NCBI GenBank assembly: GCA_964546015.1
Contig: CAZJHO010000004.1
Location: forward strand, 136,532 to 200,531
DNA from: JAFGVL01 sp964546015
GTDB lineage: Bacteria > Bacteroidota > Bacteroidia > Bacteroidales > Paludibacteraceae
DNA length: 64,000 bases
Direction of reading: 5' to 3'
Shown here one piece after another: positions 50,199-58,379 of this stretch (position 1 is the stretch's first letter; each line of letters starts with the position of its first letter). The notes below the pieces were generated by a model. The model was not told the DNA's origin. It made no database searches and saw only the letters and a list, made by a program, of their open reading frames with translations. The position numbers and the translations under genes were made by a program.

Positions 50199-51590
50199 TT
50201 ATCTTGTCAGCCAGCCTCCATTTTTAACTGTTACAATCGAAAATGGGAAAATCCAAAAAAGAGCAAATAAATAAAAAACACTGTAGGGATATGCCCAAAG
50301 AGAATCGATAAAATTATATTGTTTGGTAAAAAATAGCATCTGAATACTGGAGAAGATGAAAGTCCCTGTTAGTGCAGAACTGAGGTATAAAAGAGGATGT
50401 GTTAATAAAAAGTACAGCATTAATATTATCAAAGGATAAGCAAGAATTAATTTAACCCATTGGTTTAAGAAAATAAAACGGGCTCCTGCTTTGTTTTTTT
50501 CTCTGAAATTTTTAAACACAAAACGGTTCATCATTAAGGTTTCTCTTACATTACTTCTTCCCCATCTGGTAAACATTTTATGCAGGTTTTTGAAACCTGT
50601 CGGCGTATTAGTTAAAACATTTGCATTTCTTTGAAAATTAACATGATAACCTTGCTTCAATATAAGGTTAGTCATAGCTCTGTCTTCTCCTATGGTTGCA
50701 AACTGACCCATAAATTTTTGTTCAATCCAATCATTCAAACAACCTAAAACAGCTTCTTTTTTATAGGCAGATAAAGCTCCCGGAGTACACAGCACAAAAC
50801 CTAATGAGCTTTGAGCTGCTCTGATAAACTCGAAACTAAAAACAAAACTGACATTCAACATTCTTGGGATTATTCCCTGCCTTTTATTTAGCACTTTGAC
50901 ATTTCCTGCTACGGCGCCACAGTTTTTATCCATAACAAGGGGGCTTGCCAAATTTCTGATAGTATCTTTTTCCACCACAGAATCACTGTCAATGGTTATA
51001 AAGATTTCGCCTGTTCCGGTAGTGAAACCTTTGTACAAAGCGTGTCTTTTACCTTTGTTAACAGGTTGTTGATAGACTTTCAAAATACCTTTCAAGTCTG
51101 AATTGGCCTTATTTATCCAAAACCAGGTATCGTCTTTACTGCCATCATCAATGGCAATAATCTCCAACTTGTCTTTTGGATAATTACTTTCTGCAATACT
51201 TTTAAGGGTTTGATAGACTAATTTTCCTTCATTATATGCAGGAACGATGATAGTACAAGAAGGAAGAACTGAATCAGCTACGGATTTAACGGGTTTGTAT
51301 TTAATGAATAAATAGCCTATGTAAATCAGGAATAAAACCTGAAAAATTAAAACCGACAACAGAAAGAAAACCAACACACGCCCTGAGAAGGTTTGCATTC
51401 TTATAAAGTGAATTTTTTCAAAATAAGGATGAAAATTATTTAGCACATAGATAGCGCTAAACATAAGTAATTGAGTTCCTATTAAAATACCAAACTCTCT
51501 TTTCCTTAAACCTTTTAATTTTGCTGCCGGAAATAGGTCTTTACTATATAAAAAATTATCTTTTTTATTACTTCTTTTCTTCATTTCCAC
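50199..51590 (-). CDS. Processive family 2 glycosyltransferase (PgaC/hyaluronan-synthase-like)
   Basis: A 463-residue membrane enzyme. Two N-terminal helices (about 33-52 and 68-92) precede a GT-A domain with PSCTIIVPAYNEGKLV, EIIAIDDGSKDDT, the metal motif TIDSDSVVEKD (DxD-like), ATIGEDRAMTN (catalytic ED) and FTRWGRSN (QxxRW-like). Further helices lie at the C-terminus (about 385-455). Such enzymes polymerise and export beta-linked polysaccharides such as poly-GlcNAc, and the product here is unknown. It lies between attC-like elements 1 and 2 with the gene at 51710. No deacetylase or other pga genes are nearby. Confidence 0.85.
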   Translation of the reverse strand: MEMKKRSNKKDNFLYSKDLFPAAKLKGLRKREFGILIGTQLLMFSAIYVLNNFHPYFEKIHFIRMQTFSGRVLVFFLLSVLIFQVLFLIYIGYLFIKYKPVKSVADSVLPSCTIIVPAYNEGKLVYQTLKSIAESNYPKDKLEIIAIDDGSKDDTWFWINKANSDLKGILKVYQQPVNKGKRHALYKGFTTGTGEIFITIDSDSVVEKDTIRNLASPLVMDKNCGAVAGNVKVLNKRQGIIPRMLNVSFVFSFEFIRAAQSSLGFVLCTPGALSAYKKEAVLGCLNDWIEQKFMGQFATIGEDRAMTNLILKQGYHVNFQRNANVLTNTPTGFKNLHKMFTRWGRSNVRETLMMNRFVFKNFREKNKAGARFIFLNQWVKLILAYPLIILMLYFLLTHPLLYLSSALTGTFIFSSIQMLFFTKQYNFIDSLWAYPYSVFYLFALFWIFPFSIVTVKNGGWLTR

Positions 51591-51709
51591 GTTCTACTGT
51601 TATCCACTAAATTCAAATAACAAAGTAACGAAAATGGGAAAATTTTGTAGCAATTATTGATTCGATATTTGTCGGTAAAATTGTAGATATATTTCTACAA
51701 AAACAGACT

Positions 51710-52162
51710 TTAGATATTATGATGGATTTCCATCAGGTTGATTAAATCTATTAAAGATTCTATATCCAACTTTTCAAAAATTCTTTTCTTAAAGGTGCTG
51801 ACAGTATTTTGCTTGAGTGATAAACTATTTGCTATTTCTAAGTTTCCATAGCCTTTTGAATATAAAACTGCGATTTGTAATTCTCTTTCCGATAGTTGAT
51901 TTAAAGGATTTAGAATATCTGGGTTGTGTGCAGATATTTTCAAAAGTTTTTGTGTTAAAGGGGAATAGTATTCTCCTTTCTCCATTAATTCTGAAATCGC
52001 CTGCCGGATTTCAGACTCTTCACTCAATTTACTGAGAAAACCGTTGGCTCCCGCATTAATATTACTGTCCACGGGTGAGCTAAGGGACAAATTCACTGTA
52101 TCTTGAGCAAATAATATAGTAGTAATCATAAATGCTCCCATTAAACTATACGCTTTCTTCAT
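51710..52162 (-). CDS. Chimeric protein: secretion-signal-like start joined to a truncated NarL-type regulator
   Basis: A 150-residue product. Residues 1-20 (MKKAYSLMGAFMITTILFAQ) look like a signal peptide, followed by about 14 residues that I do not recognise. From NINAGANGFLSKLSEESEIRQAI the sequence is the last strand-helix part of a response-regulator receiver domain. A complete LuxR-type helix-turn-helix follows (LSERELQIAVLYSKGYGNLEIA, NTVSTFKKRIFEKLDIES). The phosphorylation Asp and most of the receiver are missing. If the signal works, the DNA-binding domain would be exported, so it is probably a non-functional fusion or starts internally. It lies beside attC-like element 2. Confidence 0.6.
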   Translation of the reverse strand: MKKAYSLMGAFMITTILFAQDTVNLSLSSPVDSNINAGANGFLSKLSEESEIRQAISELMEKGEYYSPLTQKLLKISAHNPDILNPLNQLSERELQIAVLYSKGYGNLEIANSLSLKQNTVSTFKKRIFEKLDIESLIDLINLMEIHHNI

Positions 52163-52212
52163 TTTAATTTAATAATATATCCTATTGTAGTTTTGTTTTA
52201 ATATATTGCTTG

Positions 52213-52342
52213 TAACGGTTCGCGTGTATATGCAGTAGCGGATTAGAAGCACTTACCTGTGTCCGTTTAGCACAAAGTTTCTTAGAAGCACAGACCTTCG
52301 ATTTACCACTTTACCCGCTGCCACATATACGCTGTTAGTGGC
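52213..52342. repeat. attC-like palindromic element 2
   Basis: Left arm AACGGTTCGCGTGTATATG (52214), right arm CATATACGCTGTTAGTGG (GTTA 52334-52337). AAC to GTTA spans 124 bases. Inside, TTAGAAGCAC occurs twice and ACCACTTTACCCGC precedes the right arm. The same blocks occur in element 3. Confidence 0.7.
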
Positions 52343-52348
52343 AGGTTT
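52335..52348 (+). repeat. Left copy of the 14-base inverted repeat flanking the amidohydrolase gene
   Basis: TTAGTGGCAGGTTT; the partner at 53750-53763 reads TTAGTGGCAAGTTT on the minus strand (13 of 14 identical). The left copy includes the end of attC-like element 2. Confidence 0.55.
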
Positions 52349-53685
52349 TATTCTTCCAATGTATTTTTAAATATTTTTCCGTCTTTCATTATGAGTTTAA
52401 AGTTGTTTTCTGGGTCTTCCACCAATTTTAAGTTTTCCAGAGGATTTCCTTCTATCAAAATTAAGTCAGCATAAGCACCTTCTGATATCTCACCTAATTT
52501 ACCATCCTGATATGGACTTCTTTTGCCACTTAAATTAAGCAGTTGAGCATTGTTGTAGGTAGCCATTTTCAAGACTTCAAAAGGAGTAAACCACATAGTC
52601 ATTTTAGATAACTGTTTGCCTTGTTTTTCTGCCAATGTAGGGTCAAATAAACAGTCGGTTCCCCAAGCTAATTTCACATTGTATTTTTTTGCTAATTTAT
52701 ATGCATTGTCTGTACCATTGGTCATTTCTAATTGCTTCATCCGATTTGCGGAGCCTTCAGGAAAAGGTATAGCTTCTTCATCGTCTAAAAAAGGTTGCAA
52801 ACTCCACCAAATGCCTTTCTCTGCCATTATTTTTGCCGATGATTCATCTGCTAAGTTCCCGTGTTCAATACATTTTACACCCGCAGAAATAGCTGCTTGT
52901 ATTGCTTTGGGAGTATATGCGTGAACAGTTACATAAGTTCCCCAATTTTCAGCTGCTTGTACGGCAGCTTTAAATTCTTCGTCTGTATATTGCGTCACAT
53001 CCAAAGGGTCGTAACTGGAGGACACGCCTCCGCCAGCCATTAACTTTAATTGTGTAGCCCCTTGTCGCAATTGTTCACGAGAACGAAGCAAAACCTGGTC
53101 TGCTCCATCTGCAACAGCTACCATTCCATTTCTTTCGGCATAAGACATTTCTCCAATTTTTCTTGGAACGTCTGTTGGCAAGCCTAAATCTCCGTGTCCG
53201 CCTGTTTGTGAAATAAATGCACCGCTTGAATAAACTCTTGGACCAATTACCAAGCCCATATCTATAGCTTTTGCCAAAGTAAGAGAACCACCACCCATAT
53301 CTCGAACTGTGGTAAAACCTCTCAATAATTGTCTTTCAGCCGCTTTTGCTGCAAACAAATTTAAGAATGCAAAATCAGACATCATCGCTTGCATCTGAGG
53401 AATACTTTCAAATAATAAATGTGAATGGTTATCGATTAGTCCGGGAATTAAGTATTTGCCTTTTCCGTCAATAATTTTTGTAAATCCATTCTTATCAGTT
53501 GCTATCGCTTCTGTGGAAATGGTTTTTATTAATTTCGCTTCAATTAGGATGTTACCTTTTACAATTTTATTGTCTTTTCCATTAAATATATTGACATTAT
53601 TTATCAATATTTTAGTTGGTGTATCTTCCGCAAAAAGCGTAGTTGTGAATATCATCACGAACAAAATAGTTATTGTTTTTTTCAT
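52348..53685 (-). CDS. Exported metal-dependent amidohydrolase
   Basis: A 445-residue amidohydrolase-superfamily enzyme starting MKKTITILFVMIFTTTLFAED (signal peptide; an ATG at 53694 adds three residues). Metal-site motifs are intact: GLIDNHSHLLFE (HxH), LRGFTTVRDMGGGS, LKLMAGGGVSSSYDP (candidate carboxylated Lys region), VHAYTPKAIQAAI, KCIEHGN and LAWGTDCLFDP (final Asp). The pattern fits the Xaa-Pro dipeptidase/imidazolonepropionase-like subgroup found in many secreted Bacteroidota enzymes. The substrate is unknown. It is flanked by a 14-base inverted pair and lies between attC-like element 2 and a half-site, so it looks like a mobile cassette. Confidence 0.85.
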   Translation of the reverse strand: MKKTITILFVMIFTTTLFAEDTPTKILINNVNIFNGKDNKIVKGNILIEAKLIKTISTEAIATDKNGFTKIIDGKGKYLIPGLIDNHSHLLFESIPQMQAMMSDFAFLNLFAAKAAERQLLRGFTTVRDMGGGSLTLAKAIDMGLVIGPRVYSSGAFISQTGGHGDLGLPTDVPRKIGEMSYAERNGMVAVADGADQVLLRSREQLRQGATQLKLMAGGGVSSSYDPLDVTQYTDEEFKAAVQAAENWGTYVTVHAYTPKAIQAAISAGVKCIEHGNLADESSAKIMAEKGIWWSLQPFLDDEEAIPFPEGSANRMKQLEMTNGTDNAYKLAKKYNVKLAWGTDCLFDPTLAEKQGKQLSKMTMWFTPFEVLKMATYNNAQLLNLSGKRSPYQDGKLGEISEGAYADLILIEGNPLENLKLVEDPENNFKLIMKDGKIFKNTLEE

Positions 53686-53749
53686 TGTTTCCATTTTTTC
53701 TTATTTAATTACTAACTGTCTTAGTTTTAGAAATTGTCATTGTTTTGGT

Positions 53750-53763
53750 AAACTTGCCACTAA
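53750..53763 (-). repeat. Right copy of the 14-base inverted repeat; attC-like half-site
   Basis: Minus strand TTAGTGGCAAGTTT, preceded by CGAACCGCCAACC. It resembles the end of an attC-like element whose other arm is lost. It lies between the amidohydrolase gene and the DUF1905/YdeI fragment. Confidence 0.5.
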
Positions 53764-53821
53764 TGGTTGGCGGTTCGTTGTTTTGTCTGTCGTGGTCATT
53801 CTATTTGTCTGTAAACTTTTG

Positions 53822-54046
53822 TCATTTTACAAGTTTGTCAAGTGTCTTGGCTATTCTGTCAACTTTAGTTTCTTCTGTTTTTGCTGAATATATCCAATCA
53901 ATAAATGCTTTTTGCTCTCCATGCGTATAACTTAAAAATGTTTTATGTTCTGTCGGCTTGTCAAGTAAACACAGCAGCAATTCTTCTGGTATTTTGGTCG
54001 GGTCATTGTCGGAATATAAAACAATGTTTACGTAGTCGCCTTCTTT
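53822..54046 (-). pseudogene. C-terminal fragment of a DUF1905/YdeI-like protein
   Basis: The reading frame directly downstream of the P-ATPase stop encodes 74 residues without a start codon: EGDYVNIVLYSDNDPTKIPE, LLLCLLDKPTEHKTFLSYTH, GEQKAFIDWIYSAKTEETK and VDRIAKTLDKLVK. This is the end of the DUF1905 domain plus the YdeI/OmpD-associated C-terminal helices (pattern: SY.H...Y..WI..AK...TR..RI..T). The N-terminal half is missing. The junction falls exactly at the ATPase TAA, so the ATPase segment appears to have been joined to, or inserted in, this gene. Confidence 0.7.
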
Positions 54047-56752
54047 TTAGTCAGTTCCCTTTCTTTTATCAATCATCCGCATTACAGCTTTTTCCAATTC
54101 AATAACTACAAAGACGATTAATCCCATCATAACCGGGTATTTCCAATCGGATAAACTTAATTCTACCGTTCCAAACACATTCCGCATAAATGGCAGATAA
54201 GTGATGCTTAATTGCAATACAATCAAACCAACCGCAACAACAAAAACGGCTTTGTTTGAGAAAAAGTTTTTGTCAAATGCAAATCCACGGATGCTCCGGC
54301 TGTTAAACAGATGAAACAACTGTGTAAATACGATTGTTTGCAAAGTAATAGTTTTCACAACTCCTTCATTCTCACCATTATCCAATAAGAATAAATTCAT
54401 TATTAATGTTCCGCCGCCAATTAATACCGACACAAATAAAATCCGCCAGATGAAGTAACCACTTAGTAATGGCTCCTTCGGCGAGCGCGGCGGGCGTTTC
54501 ATGGTGCCCGGTTCTATGTTTTCAAATGCCAATGCCAGCGATACGGTAACTGATGTTACCATATTTACCCATAAAATTTGAATGGGTGTAAGCGGAATCA
54601 TTGTTCCGAACAAAATACTTGCAATAATCAGGAAACTCTCGGCGCCATTTGTCGGCAGAATAAACAGGATTGTTTTCTTTAAGTTATCGTACACACGGCG
54701 TCCTTCTTCTACTGCCGATATGATGGTGCTGAAATTGTCGTCAGCCAGCACCATCTCGGCAGCATCTTTGGTAACTTCCGTACCTTTTATACCCATTGCA
54801 ATGCCGACATCTGCTTTCTTCAATGCCGGAGCATCGTTTACGCCGTCGCCCGTCATGGCACAAATTACGCCGCTTGCCTGGAGTGCTTTTACTAACCGCA
54901 ATTTATGTTCAGGGCTTGTACGGGCAAAAATATTATATTCCATTGCAGCGGCTTTCATTTCCTCATCCGACATTTTTTCGAGTTCTTTCCCCTCAATGGC
55001 TTTTGTTCCATCGCCGATTCCCATTTGTTTCCCGATAGCTCTTGCCGTATCTACATGGTCTCCTGTAATCATCTTTACGGTTATTCCTGCATCTTTACAG
55101 GCGGCAATAGCTTCAATAGCTTCTTCGCGCGGCGGATCGATAATTCCCGCCAATCCTAAAAATATAATTCCATCGTGAGTATCGCGATGTTCGATTTCTT
55201 TTATTGAACTGTCAACCAACTTATAGGCAGCTCCGATAATGCGTTGACCATCGGAAGCAAGTTCTGTTATCTTTGCATCCCAAAATCCACAGTCGAATTT
55301 TGCTTCCTTGCCGTCTTTCAGTTCTTTGGCAGACATTTTCATCAAGCGGTCGGGAGCGCCTTTAATCAATATTAATTTCTTCTTCGCGCTGGTTTCCATT
55401 AAAGTGGCCATGTATTTATATTCCGAATCGAAGGGTATTGTGCTAATTCGGTTAGCTTCTTTGTGTTCGATGTTAGCTTTTTGATACAGGGTTACAAGGG
55501 CTGCTTCGGTAGGCTCTCCTTTTGCATGCCAATGTTCTTCGTCATCCTTTCCTATGGCTGCATCGTTGCAAATGTTGAAACAGCGAACAAGGCGTTCTAA
55601 CCCCACTTCATTTTCAAAGTTAACAGCAACGCCGTTTTTCTGAATTTCGCCGTACGGCGCATAGCCTGTTCCTGTTACATCAAATTTATCGTCGCGCGTC
55701 TGAACAACCTTTACCGTCATTTCGTTTTTTGTCAGCGTACCTGTTTTATCAGAACAAATAACGGAAACCGAACCCAATGTCTCAACTGACGGCAGGTTGC
55801 GTATAATGGCATTTCGTTTTGCCATATTCTGCACACCGATTGCCAGAATAATGGATAAAATTGCCGGTAAACCTTCGGGGATGGCTGCCACGGCTAAGCC
55901 AATAACCGACATCAACAGTTCGGCAAATGCATAATCACGGAAGAAATAACCGAACAAAAAAACAAAAAATGCAACAATCACAATCACGACTGAAACTGTT
56001 TTACCGAATTTTGAGGTTTGTTTGATAAGCGGTGTCGTAATTTCATCCACTTCGCTGATCATCTGATTGATTTTTCCGATTTCGGAAGATGCGCCAACAG
56101 CCACAACAACACCTGTTGCCGTCCCCGCACTAACGGTTGTACCCGAAAACGCCATGTTTACGCGGTCGCCGAGCGTAGTCTCTTCTTCCAGCTGATTTGT
56201 GTTCTTCTCTGAAGGAACGGCTTCTCCTGTCAGTGGCGATTCCTCTAATTTTAAATTATTGGTTCGTAACAACCGTAAATCTGCCGGAACTTTATCACCC
56301 GGAGTCAATAACACAATATCACCAATCGTCAGTTGGGTGGCATCCACTTCCTCGCGCCTGCCATCGCGCACGACTTCAGCTTTGAGTGATAATAGTTTTT
56401 TTATATCGGCTAACGCCTTTTCGGCCTTGTTCTCCTGAACAAAACCAATGGTTGCGTTAATGACAGTTACAATCAGGATAACAATTGTATCTACATAATG
56501 TCCCAAAACAGCCGTGATAATTGCTGCTACAAAAAGTACATAAATCAATACATCGTTAAAATGCTTCAAAAAACGGATAATTGCACTTTGTTTCTTCTTA
56601 TCCGGTAGTTTGTTTTCACCAAATTGATTCAAACGCCTTTTTACCTCCTCATTTGTCAATCCTTTAGAAACATCTGTTTCTAAAATTTCCATCACTTCCC
56701 GAGTCTTTAATGCATGCCAGTGCCGCATTTCGTGTGTATAATCTGTTTTCAT
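54047..56752 (-). CDS. Cation-translocating P-type ATPase (PIIA, calcium-pump-like)
   Basis: A 901-residue membrane pump with ten predicted helices. Domains: cation-ATPase N-terminus (WHALKTREVMEILETD), actuator domain with LTGEAVPSEK (TGE loop), membrane motif AVAAIPEGLPAILSI, phosphorylation site ICSDKTGTLTKNEMTV, nucleotide domain with KGAPDR, and hinge motifs MITGDHVDTARAIG and MTGDGVNDAPALKKADVGIAMG. PEGLPA and the overall plan fit SERCA-like bacterial Ca2+ pumps; Mn2+ or Na+ transport cannot be excluded. Its DNA appears richer in G+C than the flanking genes, suggesting transfer. It is bounded upstream by a TPR fragment and downstream by the DUF1905/YdeI fragment. Confidence 0.92.
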   Translation of the reverse strand: MKTDYTHEMRHWHALKTREVMEILETDVSKGLTNEEVKRRLNQFGENKLPDKKKQSAIIRFLKHFNDVLIYVLFVAAIITAVLGHYVDTIVILIVTVINATIGFVQENKAEKALADIKKLLSLKAEVVRDGRREEVDATQLTIGDIVLLTPGDKVPADLRLLRTNNLKLEESPLTGEAVPSEKNTNQLEEETTLGDRVNMAFSGTTVSAGTATGVVVAVGASSEIGKINQMISEVDEITTPLIKQTSKFGKTVSVVIVIVAFFVFLFGYFFRDYAFAELLMSVIGLAVAAIPEGLPAILSIILAIGVQNMAKRNAIIRNLPSVETLGSVSVICSDKTGTLTKNEMTVKVVQTRDDKFDVTGTGYAPYGEIQKNGVAVNFENEVGLERLVRCFNICNDAAIGKDDEEHWHAKGEPTEAALVTLYQKANIEHKEANRISTIPFDSEYKYMATLMETSAKKKLILIKGAPDRLMKMSAKELKDGKEAKFDCGFWDAKITELASDGQRIIGAAYKLVDSSIKEIEHRDTHDGIIFLGLAGIIDPPREEAIEAIAACKDAGITVKMITGDHVDTARAIGKQMGIGDGTKAIEGKELEKMSDEEMKAAAMEYNIFARTSPEHKLRLVKALQASGVICAMTGDGVNDAPALKKADVGIAMGIKGTEVTKDAAEMVLADDNFSTIISAVEEGRRVYDNLKKTILFILPTNGAESFLIIASILFGTMIPLTPIQILWVNMVTSVTVSLALAFENIEPGTMKRPPRSPKEPLLSGYFIWRILFVSVLIGGGTLIMNLFLLDNGENEGVVKTITLQTIVFTQLFHLFNSRSIRGFAFDKNFFSNKAVFVVAVGLIVLQLSITYLPFMRNVFGTVELSLSDWKYPVMMGLIVFVVIELEKAVMRMIDKRKGTD

Positions 56753-56850
56753 AAAAACCTATTTATTGTTTGCTGGTTCGATCATCCGGTACTTATCATT
56801 GCGTCTGAACCTGCGGATGGTTACGATCCCATTTGTTAACTTGATGCTTA

Positions 56851-57126
56851 TTATTTCTTTTTCTTCTTGTTTTTTTTGCAATGTATATAAATCATATCTT
56901 CTGTTCCAATCGCCTTGTCGTCAAGTGAAACTGCTTTATGAAAATTTTCACAAGCACTTTCGGTCTGTTTAGGAGTTGGGGTTAAATTTCCTTTAGAAGT
57001 AAATATATTAATTTTCGCATTTCCCCTGTTTCCATAAGCTTCCATATATTTAGGGTTCAGCTCTATTGCTTTGTCATAATCTTTTATTGCTCCTTCAAAG
57101 TTGTTACCCGTACAAGCTCCACGATT
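56851..57126 (-). pseudogene. TPR-repeat protein fragment truncated at an attC-like element
   Basis: About 92 residues in frame without a natural start: NRGACTGNNFEGAIKDYDKA, IELNPKYMEAYGNRGNAKIN, then CENFHKAVSLDDKAIGTEDM and a lysine tail ending in a stop at 56851. This gives one complete TPR unit (YDKAIELNPKYMEAYGNRG) and part of others. The frame continues upstream into attC-like element 3, so the 5' part was replaced there. An internal ATG at 57045 could express a short peptide. Confidence 0.6.
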
Positions 57127-57254
57127 AACGGTTTCGGCTATGGGCAGTGGCAGACTTAGAAGTACGAACCTATCAACCTGTATAAATGCCCAATAGAAGC
57201 ACTACACTTGACTTAACCACTTCACCCGCCATTGAGCCAAATGCTTGTTACCAA
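57125..57254. repeat. attC-like palindromic element 3
   Basis: The left arm begins AACGGTTTCGGCTATGGGC (57127). The right arm ends CCAAATGCTTGTTA (GTTA 57247-57250). AAC to GTTA spans 124 bases, equal to element 2. Shared internal blocks are TTAGAAGTACGAACC, TAGAAGCAC and ACCACTTCACCCGC, at almost the same offsets as in element 2. Confidence 0.7.
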
Positions 57255-57391
57255 TAGGTGTTCTTTCATCTATATTTGTAAAACATAGTCAATATTGAGT
57301 TTCCTTATCCTTGTCTTATTATACTAATGTAAAATTGTCGCCGTACAGTAGTTGTTTGTTCAACTTCTTATTTTAGGATTTCGTTTAAGGC

Positions 57392-57865
57392 TTATCTGAA
57401 TACCATTATAACAGGATAAACAAATCCTGCCAATAATAAAATTAGGATAAACGGACGGTTGATATTTTGCCATTTATAATTTCTGTGGCGAATGGCTTCT
57501 AGCCCGTGATTCACTGCAGAAAGAGTAAAAAAGAAAAAGAAAATAAATAAAATTGTTAGTTCGGCTTTAATACCCCAGTTAGCAAAATAAACTATCAAGG
57601 CTCCAAAAGCATAGGATAATAATGCAAATGACGATTGTTTCTGATAATTACTTTCTGTTTCGTAACCCTTTGCCAAAGCAGCCTTTTTTCCAAAAAACAA
57701 ACCTTCAATTCCCGAAATACCGGCTACTGCAACGATAACTACAGGTATCATAAAGTGCAACTGGGAAATAGGGTCATATGTTTCACCGAAACCTTTTGCG
57801 TATCCAAAGTAAAAGGCAATCCCAACTAAAAATATTCTAATGATGTCAAGTAATTGTATTAACAT
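57392..57865 (-). CDS. Small predicted membrane protein
   Basis: I do not recognise the family with certainty. The 157-residue product is mostly hydrophobic, with four or five likely membrane helices (about residues 4-20, 38-55, 83-100, 105-122 and 137-155). The only conserved-looking soluble parts are GYAKGFGETYDPISQLHF and VNHGLEAIRHRNYKWQ. Comparable small multi-span proteins are annotated as DUF6790-like in other bacteria, which I offer only as a possibility. It lies between attC-like element 3 and the broken four-helix-bundle gene. The 130 bases between element 3 and this gene show no clear feature. Confidence 0.5.
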   Translation of the reverse strand: MLIQLLDIIRIFLVGIAFYFGYAKGFGETYDPISQLHFMIPVVIVAVAGISGIEGLFFGKKAALAKGYETESNYQKQSSFALLSYAFGALIVYFANWGIKAELTILFIFFFFFTLSAVNHGLEAIRHRNYKWQNINRPFILILLLAGFVYPVIMVFR

Positions 57866-57944
57866 AGAATTTTAATTTTTTTATTCGAATTATAAGTTCA
57901 ATTTCAATCATATTGAAGCAAATGATAATTCTTTAGTGTGTTAT

Positions 57945-58325
57945 TCAGCTATTATTGTGACGGCTTTCTTGGCTAGTCAATACTTTGTTCTTCATTGTTG
58001 AAATGATAGGATTCAATAATTTCCTGATGCTGATTAATGATGTGCATAAATCTTTTGGCGATGGATAATTTGAAGACTTTTCGCATAATAGCAGCCAATA
58101 TTCTGCTTCATCCACTTCCTTAGCTGCAATTTTTAACTTGTGGATAAAGTCCTGATTGCTCTCCGCATTTTAGGCTTCACGAATATTTGCACCTATTGAA
58201 GTTCCCGATTTTACCAATTGGCGGGCAATTACATATTTCCGGTCTTCTTCAAGCAGCTCACAATAAGTAATTATTTGCAAAGCAAACTCAAAGCTCAATT
58301 CCAATATCTCATTTCTTCTCTCCAT
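57945..58325 (-). pseudogene. Four-helix-bundle protein (Avd-like/23S rRNA IVP family), broken by an in-frame stop
   Basis: The frame reads MERRNEILELSFEFALQI, then ARQLVKSGTSIGANIREA, then TAA at 58170-58172 (codon 52), and continues without shift as NAESNQDFIHKLKIAAKE and VDEAEYWLLLCEK to a TGA at 57945. In the family the stop position is usually Gln (REAQxAES), so a single CAA-to-TAA change explains the break. The family includes rRNA-intervening-sequence proteins and the DGR accessory protein Avd. A second, intact member is at 59779. Selective readthrough cannot be excluded. Confidence 0.8.
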
Positions 58326-58379
58326 AATTACCACATTAATGAATCATCTAATCATCACATCAACCAGTCACCACATCAC
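58326..58379 (+). repeat. Word-repeat tract between the broken four-helix gene and the FISUMP gene
   Basis: It is built of the words ATCATC, CATCACATC, ACCAGTCACC and ACATCACC. The complementary arm seen in other members is not evident, so it may be half of such an element. Confidence 0.45.

Noticed and set aside
53456..53930. Plus-strand ORFs over the amidohydrolase start
   Set aside because: They are antisense to the amidohydrolase gene and the YdeI-like fragment, which carry recognisable family motifs.
49770..57260. Integron integrase (IntI) or transposase in the cassette region
   Set aside because: No open frame with tyrosine-recombinase or DDE motifs is present between 49.7 and 57.4 kb; only the elements themselves support a recombination system.
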